A DNA stretch of 33,950 nucleotides from Streptomyces fumigatiscleroticus (GTDB taxonomy: Bacteria; Actinomycetota; Actinomycetes; Streptomycetales; Streptomycetaceae): NCBI RefSeq assembly GCF_014647975.1, contig NZ_BMQF01000038.1:1-33950 (forward strand), given 5' to 3'. Both the position numbers and the translations under genes were made by a program. Under the pieces are notes generated by a model. That model ran no database searches and was not told where the DNA came from. It saw only the letters and a program-made list of their open reading frames with translations. Of the stretch, positions 21,565-27,955 are shown piece by piece (position 1 is the first letter of the stretch; each line of letters begins with the position of its first letter).

Positions 21565-22676
21565 GGCTGAAGTACCCCCTTCGGCATGTCCTTCGTGCGG
21601 CCGGCGGCGTGGAAGGCGGCGCAGGTGCCCTCGGCGGAGACCATCGGCGCGCCGAGCGGCCGGCGGGGCGTGCAGCGGGTGCCGTAGGCGGGGCAGTCGG
21701 TGGGCAGCCGGGCCCCGGTCAGCACGGCACCGGCGATGCACTCGGGGTCCTCGGCCGGACTCGGAGCGCCGGCCGCGAAGCGGCGGGCGGCATCGAAGCG
21801 CGTGTACGGCTCGGTGAGTTCCAGGCCGCTGCCGGGCAGCGTGCCGATGCCGCGCCAGGCCCGGTCGGTGACCCGGAAGACGGTGCGGACGGCGTCCTGC
21901 GCGTCGGTGTTGCCGGACCGGCGTACGGCCCGTACGTACTGATTCTCGACCTCGTGGCGGCCGTGCTCCAGCTGCCGGACCGTCATGAGGATGCCTTCCA
22001 GCAGGTCCAGCGGCTCGAACCCGGTGACCACGATCGGCACACGGTAGCGGGCGGCGATCGGCTCGTACTCGGCCCAGCCCATCACCGCGCACACGTGCCC
22101 GGCCGCGAGGAACGCCTGTACCTCGCAGCCGGGGTCGTTAAGGAGAGCGGTCATCGCGGGCGGCACGAGGACGTGGCTGACGAGCACCGAGAAGTTCGCC
22201 AGCTCCAGGCGGGCGGCGTGCAGCACGGCCATGGCGTTGGCGGGCGCGGTGGTCTCGAAGCCGACCGCGAGGAGGACCACCTCCCGGTCCGGGTGGCCGG
22301 CGGCCAGGCGCACGGCGTCCATCGGGGTGTAGACGATCCGGACGTCGGCGCCGCGCGCCCGCAGGGACAGCAGGTCGGTCTCCGTGCCGGGGACACGCAG
22401 CATGTCGCCGAAGCTGGTGAGCGTCACCCCGGGCCGGGCGGCGATGACCATGGCCCGGTCCAGGATCTCGAGCGGGGTGACGCACACCGGGCAGCCGGGC
22501 CCGTGGATCATGCGGATGCCGGCCGGCAGCAGCTCGTCGATGCCCTGCCGGACCAGGGTGTGGGTCTGGCCACCGCACACCTCCATGATCCGCCAGGGCC
22601 TTGTCGCGGTGCGGCGCAGTTCGCCGAGGAGCCGCCGGGCGAGGGCCGGGTCGCGGTACTCGTCGAGGTACTTCAC
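21561..22676 (-). CDS. hypD: HypD, [4Fe-4S] hydrogenase maturation scaffold
   Basis: A 371-residue protein that works with HypC to assemble the Fe(CN)2CO unit and transfer it to the large subunit. It carries the redox-active and iron-binding motifs CGGQTHTLVRQGIDELLP and MIHGPGCPVCVTP in the N-terminal part, GFETTAPANAMAVL and GYEP-like GWAEYEPIA in the middle, and the C-terminal cysteine set (EDPECIAG, PTDCPAYGTRC) that holds the [4Fe-4S] cluster. The start is a GTG at 22676 overlapping the CBS gene stop in GTGA. No strong Shine-Dalgarno sequence is present, consistent with reinitiation after the upstream gene. Confidence 0.96.
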   Translation of the reverse strand: MKYLDEYRDPALARRLLGELRRTATRPWRIMEVCGGQTHTLVRQGIDELLPAGIRMIHGPGCPVCVTPLEILDRAMVIAARPGVTLTSFGDMLRVPGTETDLLSLRARGADVRIVYTPMDAVRLAAGHPDREVVLLAVGFETTAPANAMAVLHAARLELANFSVLVSHVLVPPAMTALLNDPGCEVQAFLAAGHVCAVMGWAEYEPIAARYRVPIVVTGFEPLDLLEGILMTVRQLEHGRHEVENQYVRAVRRSGNTDAQDAVRTVFRVTDRAWRGIGTLPGSGLELTEPYTRFDAARRFAAGAPSPAEDPECIAGAVLTGARLPTDCPAYGTRCTPRRPLGAPMVSAEGTCAAFHAAGRTKDMPKGVLQP

Positions 22677-23338
22677 CGCAGCTCGTCCCGGGCGGATTTC
22701 CCGGACAGGTGGCATTCGACGTCGACGACGCCCTCCACGGCACGGATCAGGCGCGCCGCGACGGGCACCAGGGAGGTGTCCCGGATGCGGCCGGTGAGGG
22801 TGACGACTCCGTCGTCCACGTCCACACGGACGGGTTCGAGCGGGACGGGGAAGAGGTGGGCCACGACCTCACGCCGGACCTCCTCGGCCAGTTCCTCGTC
22901 GGGGCGCAGGAAGACCTTGAGCAGGTCAGCCCGGCTGACGATGCCGTCCAGGACGCCCTCGTCGTTGACGACCGGCAGCCGCTTGACCTTGCGCTGGGCC
23001 ATGATGCGCGCGGCCTGGGCGAGGGTGGCGCCGGCGTGGACGGTGACGGCCGGGGTGCTCATCAGCTCCTGCGCCGTCACGGCGCCCGCCTTGGCCAGGT
23101 CGGGCAGGCGGCGCAGTTGCGTGTGCCGGTCGGGGTCGTCGTCGCGGAACTCCTCCTTGGGCAGCAGATCGGCCTCGGAGACGACCCCGATCACCCGGCC
23201 CTCGCCCTCCACCACGGGCAGGGCACTGACCTTCCACTGCTCCATGAGCTTGACGATGTCCTTGAACGGGGCCTCCCGGCCGACTGCCACGACGGTGGGC
23301 GTCATGACATCGCTGACGATGTGCGGGCTGCCGTGCAT
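22673..23338 (-). CDS. CBS-pair/BON protein embedded in the hydrogenase operon
   Basis: A 221-residue paralogue of the CBS-BON protein at 17723-18415 with the same order: CBS 1 (about 7-62, SDVMTPTVVAVGREAPFKDI, then VVEGEGRVIGVVSEADLLP), CBS 2 (about 88-145, QELMSTPAVTVHAGATL, then KRLPVVNDEGVLDGIVSRAD) and BON (about 150-212, VDVDDGVVTLTGRIRDTSLV). It sits between the large-subunit gene and hypD, 19 nt after the former and overlapping the latter by 4 nt, so it is an integral operon member. It may let adenylate levels influence hydrogenase maturation or localisation; this is inference. AGGAGGA lies at the normal distance before its ATG. Confidence 0.88.
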   Translation of the reverse strand: MHGSPHIVSDVMTPTVVAVGREAPFKDIVKLMEQWKVSALPVVEGEGRVIGVVSEADLLPKEEFRDDDPDRHTQLRRLPDLAKAGAVTAQELMSTPAVTVHAGATLAQAARIMAQRKVKRLPVVNDEGVLDGIVSRADLLKVFLRPDEELAEEVRREVVAHLFPVPLEPVRVDVDDGVVTLTGRIRDTSLVPVAARLIRAVEGVVDVECHLSGKSARDELR

Positions 23339-23357
23339 GGCTTTCCTCCTCCTGGGG

Positions 23358-24689
23358 TCAGCTGCGGACGACGGTGAGGTCGAGAAAGTGGGTGGAGCAG
23401 GAGATGCACGGGTCGTGGTTGCGGACGACCCGCTCGCACAGCCGCGTCAGCTCCTCGTCGCTCACCCCGCCCGAGGCCAGGGCCGCCTGGGCGGCCCGGG
23501 CCAGGTCGGCCTCGATGGCACCCTGGTTCTGCGCGGTGGGCGGCACGATACGGGCGTCGGTGACGGTGCCCTCGCCGTCCAGCCGGTAACGGTGGTAGAG
23601 CAGGCCGCGTGGTGCCTCGGTGGCGCCGTGGCCGGTTCCGGCAGCCGGCGGTACGGGAACGTACGGGCGGGGCGGGGGCTCATAGGCGGCGATGATGCGC
23701 AGGGCCTCGTCGATGGCGTACACCACCTCCACGGCCCGGACGAGGATCGAGCGGTAGGGGTTGCGGCACACGGTGCCTTCCGCCGGGTCGCCGAGCCCGG
23801 CCTCGCGGGCCGCCTGAAGAGCCGTCCGCGACAGGTGGCGGCCGCTGATCGCGAACCGGGCCAGGGTGCCCGTGAGATGGCGCCGTCCGTCGAGACGGGA
23901 GTGCAGGGCCGTGGAGTGGGGCACCTGCTGCTCGCGTACGTGGCGCGGGAATGCGCGCACCGGGAAGGCGCCGTGCGTGCCGTCGGCGCGCAGCACGGCC
24001 GGGGTGCCGGTCTCGATGGCGTACGTCCCCGGAGCGGCCAACGCCAGGAAGTCGGCGTCCACGGCGGCGTCGGGGAAGTCGAAGCCCGCTGCCCACCGCA
24101 CCGTCTCCCAGGCGTCGTCGGCGGCCCGGCGCAACCGCTCGGACACCGCACGCAGTTCGCCGGGTACGGGCGCCCGGTAGAAGCCGCCGAGACGGACGTT
24201 GACCGGGTGGATGGCCCGGCCTCCGAGGAGTTCGAGGAGCGCGTTGCCCGCCTGCTTCAGACGCAGCCCCCGTTCGACGCGGGCCCGCTGGGTGCGGGCG
24301 AGGTCGACGGCGCTGTCGCAGCCGAGGAAGTCCGGGGCGTGCAGCAGGTAGATGTGCAGGGTCTGGGACTCGATCCACTCGCCGCAGTACAGCAGGCGGC
24401 GCAGAGCGCGGATCGGCCCGTCGACGGTGACGCCGCAGGCGTCCTCGATCGCGGCGCAGGCGCTCATCTGGTAGGCGACGGGGCAGATGCCGCAGATCCG
24501 GGCGGTGATGTCGGGCGGTTCGGTGTGGGCGCGGCCGCGCAGGAACGCCTCGAAGAAGCGGGGCGGTTCGTAGATCCGCAGCCGTGCCTCCTCGACGGTG
24601 CCGTCGGCGACGCGCAACAGCAGGGCGCCCTCGCCCTCGACGCGGGCGAGCGACCCGACGCGCAGCACACGGGAGACCCGATGGGTCAT
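23358..24689 (-). CDS. hyhL: Group 3b [NiFe] hydrogenase large (catalytic) subunit
   Basis: A 443-residue catalytic subunit holding the NiFe(CN)2CO centre. The L1 motif is RICGICPVAYQMSA with ligands Cys66 and Cys69, in the PVAYQ form typical of groups 3b/3c rather than uptake enzymes. The L2 motif near the end is DPCISCSTH with ligands Cys428 and Cys431. After His434 comes a nine-residue tail (FLDLTVVRS) expected to be removed by the maturation protease encoded at 33311-33832. Together with the diaphorase-like subunits it should interconvert H2 and NADP(H) in the cytosol. The ATG at 24689 overlaps the small-subunit stop (ATGA). Confidence 0.94.
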   Translation of the reverse strand: MTHRVSRVLRVGSLARVEGEGALLLRVADGTVEEARLRIYEPPRFFEAFLRGRAHTEPPDITARICGICPVAYQMSACAAIEDACGVTVDGPIRALRRLLYCGEWIESQTLHIYLLHAPDFLGCDSAVDLARTQRARVERGLRLKQAGNALLELLGGRAIHPVNVRLGGFYRAPVPGELRAVSERLRRAADDAWETVRWAAGFDFPDAAVDADFLALAAPGTYAIETGTPAVLRADGTHGAFPVRAFPRHVREQQVPHSTALHSRLDGRRHLTGTLARFAISGRHLSRTALQAAREAGLGDPAEGTVCRNPYRSILVRAVEVVYAIDEALRIIAAYEPPPRPYVPVPPAAGTGHGATEAPRGLLYHRYRLDGEGTVTDARIVPPTAQNQGAIEADLARAAQAALASGGVSDEELTRLCERVVRNHDPCISCSTHFLDLTVVRS

Positions 24690-25459
24690 GTCTCCTCCTC
24701 CCTCGAGGCGCGCGCCGTGGCGAAGGCAGCGGCGTTGAAGGTGCGCAGGAAGCGTTCGGTGGCACGCTCGTCCAAACCGTCGCGGCGCAACAGCGGGATC
24801 AGCGCGGGCAGATTGGCCGAGCGGGACGGGCCGAAACAGCCGTAGCAGCCGCGGCCGTAGGCGGGGCAGACGGCCCCGCACCCGGCCTGGGTGACCGGGC
24901 CGAGGCAGGGCGTGCCGTGGGCGACGGTGACGCAGACCGTGCCGCGCCGCTTGCACGGGAAGCACACGCTGTGGTCCGGCACGTCCGGCTTGCGTCCGGC
25001 CAGGAAGGCGGTGATGACCTCCAGGAGCTGCCCGCGGTCGATCGGGCAGCCGCGCAGTTCGAAGTCGACCGTCACATGGGCCGACACGGGGGTGGAGGTG
25101 GCGAGGGTGTCGATGTGGTCGGGCCGGGCGTAGACGGTACGGCGGAACTCCTCGACGTCGGCGAAGTTCCGCAGCGCCTGGATGCCGCCGGCGGTGGCGC
25201 ACGCGCCGATGGTCACCAGGAAGCGGGACTGCGCGCGGATCTCCCTCACCCGCTCGGCGTCGGCGGGCGTGGTGACCGAACCCTCGACGAGGGAGAGGTC
25301 GTACGGGCCGGGTGCCACCGCGCTGGAGGCCTCCAAGAAGTGGGCGATCCGTACGGTGCCCGCGAGGGTGAGGAGTTCGTCCTCGCAGTCCAGCAGCGTG
25401 AGCTGGCAGCCGTCGCAGGAGGCCAGTTTGAACACGGCGAGCGTGGGTGCCTCGGACAC
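24686..25459 (-). CDS. hyhS: Group 3b [NiFe] hydrogenase small subunit
   Basis: A 257-residue electron-transfer subunit. The proximal [4Fe-4S] cluster motif is KLASCDGCQ (Cys15 and Cys18) with TIGACATAGGIQ and the later RGCPIDRGQL. A cysteine-rich C-terminal half (CFPCKRRGTVC, GTPCLGPVTQAGCG, CPAYGRGCYGC) carries the other clusters. It has no Tat signal peptide, so the enzyme is cytosolic as expected for group 3. Two GTG codons compete: 25465, which overlaps the upstream stop as GTGA but sits only 2 nt from GGGAG, and 25459, with 8-nt spacing. I chose 25459. It passes electrons from the large subunit to the flavin and ferredoxin-like subunits. Confidence 0.93.
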   Translation of the reverse strand: MSEAPTLAVFKLASCDGCQLTLLDCEDELLTLAGTVRIAHFLEASSAVAPGPYDLSLVEGSVTTPADAERVREIRAQSRFLVTIGACATAGGIQALRNFADVEEFRRTVYARPDHIDTLATSTPVSAHVTVDFELRGCPIDRGQLLEVITAFLAGRKPDVPDHSVCFPCKRRGTVCVTVAHGTPCLGPVTQAGCGAVCPAYGRGCYGCFGPSRSANLPALIPLLRRDGLDERATERFLRTFNAAAFATARASREEET

Positions 25460-25461
25460 GG

Positions 25462-26280
25462 TCACAGCTCCCTTGCCGACAGGAGGGACTCCGCGCGGTC
25501 CCAGCCGATGACGGGGCCGTCGCGGCAGAGCAGGACGCCGCCCAGCTGGCAGTGGCCGCAGTGGCCGGTGGCGCAGCGCATGTTGCGTTCCAGCGACACC
25601 CGGATGCGGTGCGGGGCGAGTCCGCGGTGGACCAGCTCGCGGGCGGTCACGCGGATCATGACCTCGGGACCGCACACGAAGGCCGTGGTGTTCCCGGGCG
25701 CGAATGCGGCGCCGTTCAGGAGTGTGGTGACGACACCGACGCGGCCGCGCCAGGCGGGGGCGGGGCGGTCGACGGTGACCTGGCAGTACGGGGGGCCGTG
25801 CGAGGCGGACCAGGCGTGGACCTGGCCGGCGTAGGGAAGGTCGTCGGGGGTCCGGGCGCCGACGAGGAGGTTCAGCCGTCCGTAGGCGTGCGGGGCGGCG
25901 AGCGCGGCGGTGACCAGGGGCCGCAGCGGAGCCAGGCCGATGCCGCCCGCGACGACCAGCAGATCGCGGCCCGCCGCCCGGCCCAGCTCCCAGCCGGTGC
26001 CGAAGGGGCCGCGCAGGCCGATCCGGCCGCCCGGCCGCAGCGCGCACAGCGCCGCGGACACCGCGCCGACCGAGCGGACGGTGTGTTCCAGTTCGTGGTC
26101 GCCGATGCCGGACACCGAGACGGGGATCTCGCCGACCCCGAAGGCGTACACCATCGCGAACTGCCCCGGCATGAAGGGCGCCAGCGACTCCTCGCCCGCC
26201 GGTGCCAGCGCGACGCTGACCGTGTCGGCCGTCTCGGGCCGTACCCGGGTCACCCGGTAGGGCAGGGGCACCTCGCTCAC
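25462..26280 (-). CDS. hyhG: Hydrogenase FAD/NAD(P)-binding subunit
   Basis: A 272-residue member of the ferredoxin-NADP reductase-like (PyrK/sulfhydrogenase gamma) family. It has the flavin-binding region MPGQFAMVYAFGVGEIPVSV, the nucleotide-binding motif LLVVAGGIGLAPLRPLV, a FVCGPEVMIR motif near the C-terminus, and a final cysteine cluster (MRCATGHCGHCQLGG, then LLCRDGP) that binds [2Fe-2S]. It should transfer electrons between the hydrogenase clusters and NADP(H). The start is a GTG at 26280 overlapping the cNMP-binding gene stop in GTGA. In group 3b complexes this is one of the two diaphorase-side subunits. Confidence 0.93.
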   Translation of the reverse strand: MSEVPLPYRVTRVRPETADTVSVALAPAGEESLAPFMPGQFAMVYAFGVGEIPVSVSGIGDHELEHTVRSVGAVSAALCALRPGGRIGLRGPFGTGWELGRAAGRDLLVVAGGIGLAPLRPLVTAALAAPHAYGRLNLLVGARTPDDLPYAGQVHAWSASHGPPYCQVTVDRPAPAWRGRVGVVTTLLNGAAFAPGNTTAFVCGPEVMIRVTARELVHRGLAPHRIRVSLERNMRCATGHCGHCQLGGVLLCRDGPVIGWDRAESLLSAREL

Positions 26281-26672
26281 CTGGGACCCCCGCTGCCGCA
26301 GGGGCCGTACAGGTCGGGCAGCCGGATCCGGGACGCGTGCGGCCGGTCGGCGACCACCCGGCCGGCCCGGACCGCGATCGCACGGCCGGATCCGGGAGCC
26401 TCCGCGCCCGGGTGCCACACGTACGGGGGGCAGTGCCAGGACCGGCCGACGAGTTCGCCGTGTCCCAGCGGCTCGACGACGGCGGCGCGCCGGCCCGGCA
26501 CATGCGGATCGAGGGTGACCGTTCCGGTGCGCACGATCCAGCACCGGCCGGCGTGCCGGCCCTCCTCGAACAGGCGGGTCCCCGCCTGGAAGGAGACCTC
26601 GCGGGCGAAGCGCATCAGCCGCTCGCGGTGCCCGGCGGGCAGGGCCGCGGCCGGAGTGGTGGTGGCGGTCAT
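26277..26672 (-). CDS. Stand-alone cyclic nucleotide-binding-fold protein in the hydrogenase operon
   Basis: A 131-residue protein consisting of a single Crp-type cNMP-binding beta-barrel (RFAREVSFQAGTRLFEEG, then CWIVRTGTVTLDPH, then EPLGHGELVGRSW). The following CPPYVWHPGAEAP replaces the usual phosphate-binding cassette; the normal Arg-Ser/Ala contact is not obvious, so classic cAMP binding is doubtful. There is no DNA-binding helix-turn-helix, so it is not a transcription factor. It overlaps its neighbours by 4 nt on both sides, between the ferredoxin-like and flavin subunits, which suggests it binds or regulates the complex. Its role is inferred from position only. Confidence 0.8.
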   Translation of the reverse strand: MTATTTPAAALPAGHRERLMRFAREVSFQAGTRLFEEGRHAGRCWIVRTGTVTLDPHVPGRRAAVVEPLGHGELVGRSWHCPPYVWHPGAEAPGSGRAIAVRAGRVVADRPHASRIRLPDLYGPCGSGGPR

Positions 26673-27835
26673 GGTTCCCGCTCCTCCCTCTCGTCCTGTC
26701 GTCGCAGCCGGGCGGCGAGTTCGTCGTGCAGGGCCGCGGCCTCCTCGGTGATGTCGATGCCGACCGGACACCACGTGACGCAGCGTCCGCAGCCGACGCA
26801 GCCGGAGCTGCCGAACTGGTCGTACCAGGTGGACAGCTTGTGGGTGAGCCACTGCCGGTAGCGGCTGCGGGCCGAGGCGCGGACCGGGCCGCCGTGCAGG
26901 TAGGAGAAGTCCAGATCGAAGCAGGAGTCCCAGCGCTGCCACCGCTCGGCGTGGTCGCCGGTGAGGTCGGTGACCTCCTCGGTGGTGGTGCAGAAGCAGG
27001 TGGGGCAGACCATGGTGCAGTTGCCGCAGGTCAGGCAGCGGGCGGCCACATCGTCCCAGCGGTCCGCCTCCAGGCTGTCGCCCATCAGCGTACGCAGGTC
27101 CACCGGCGGCATGGCGCGGCCCATCCGCTCCCGCGCGGCGTCCACGGCCGCACGGGCCGCGGATTCCGTTCCCGGGCCGGCCGGACGACCGGGGACACCG
27201 GAGAGGACCTCCCGTCCGGCGTCGCTGCCGACGCGCACGAAGAAGCGGTGGCCGGTCTCGTCCACGAGTTCGGTCAGGGCGAGGTCGTAGCCCGCCTCCG
27301 CCGCCGGACCACCGCCCATGGACACGCAGAAGCACGTCGCTCCCGGCTCGGTGCACTCGGCGGCGATCAGGAAGGCCCCTGTGCGCCGCTCCTGGTAGCC
27401 GCGGTCCCGGTGGCGGCCGGTGGCCAGCACACGGTCCTGGACGGCGATGGCCCGCAGATCGCAGGGGCGCACGCCGAGGAAGGCGTACGACGGCCGCTGG
27501 GGACGCTCCGCGGCCACCGACAACCGCCCGTCGGCCCTACGGTCGGCGCTCCACAGCCTCTCCCGCTCCGGATGCAGGAACGCCTTCCAGGACTGCGGGC
27601 CCGTCGTGTGCGCGAACGCCGCCCCGTCCGTGCGGGGCACCAGGCGGTAGCGGCCGGCCTCCACCTCGGTGCCCCAGCCGAAGGGCAGCGCGTCGGCCGA
27701 CGCGATCTCGGCGAGGACGACGGCACCGTCCCGCACGGTCGGGCCGACGACCGTACGTCCCTGCGCGCGCAGGACCCCGACCAGGGCGTCGAGCCCGTCC
27801 CGGTCCAGGACGGCCGTTGCGGGGGCGGCGGTCAT
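26669..27835 (-). CDS. hyhB: Hydrogenase [4Fe-4S] ferredoxin-like (beta) subunit
   Basis: A 388-residue iron-sulfur subunit of the group 3b complex. Two C-terminal cluster motifs are clear: CLTCGNCTMVCPTCFC (about residues 265-280) and CVGCGRCVTWCPVGID (about 347-362). Upstream are the conserved LGVRPCDLRAIAVQD and ATCFCVSMG elements of the sulfhydrogenase beta family. It relays electrons between the small subunit and the flavin subunit. The ATG at 27835 has GGAGGGAACG just upstream. It is the first gene of the structural block; the 120-nt gap in front carries the paired dyads and most likely the promoter. The cNMP-binding gene follows with a 4-nt overlap. Confidence 0.93.
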   Translation of the reverse strand: MTAAPATAVLDRDGLDALVGVLRAQGRTVVGPTVRDGAVVLAEIASADALPFGWGTEVEAGRYRLVPRTDGAAFAHTTGPQSWKAFLHPERERLWSADRRADGRLSVAAERPQRPSYAFLGVRPCDLRAIAVQDRVLATGRHRDRGYQERRTGAFLIAAECTEPGATCFCVSMGGGPAAEAGYDLALTELVDETGHRFFVRVGSDAGREVLSGVPGRPAGPGTESAARAAVDAARERMGRAMPPVDLRTLMGDSLEADRWDDVAARCLTCGNCTMVCPTCFCTTTEEVTDLTGDHAERWQRWDSCFDLDFSYLHGGPVRASARSRYRQWLTHKLSTWYDQFGSSGCVGCGRCVTWCPVGIDITEEAAALHDELAARLRRQDEREEREP

Positions 27836-27900
27836 CGTTCCCTCCGGAGGTTCGCGGGGCTGCCGATCCCAGCCTGTGCCCGGTGAGCGCCGGACACCAC

Positions 27901-27935
27901 GGGCCGACCGGCACGATCCGTGGGTCGTTCGGCCC
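27901..27935 (-). promoter_or_regulatory. Paired DevR/OsdR-like dyads upstream of hyhB
   Basis: GGGCCGACCGGCAC at 27901-27914 (one mismatch to GGGnCnnnnGnCCC) and GGGTCGTTCGGCCC at 27922-27935 (none), exactly 21 bp apart. The nearer site begins 66 nt upstream of the hyhB ATG, almost the same geometry as at the maturation-protease promoter. Confidence 0.55.
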
Positions 27936-27955
27936 CCGGACGGACGGTTACCGGA

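Noticed and set aside
20056..21570. A 504-codon plus-strand frame from just after hsp20 through the 9-bp repeats and on over hypE
   Set aside because: It lacks a ribosome-binding site, and most of its length is the antisense shadow of hypE. Only the repeat part shows a coding-like substitution pattern, reported as a finding.
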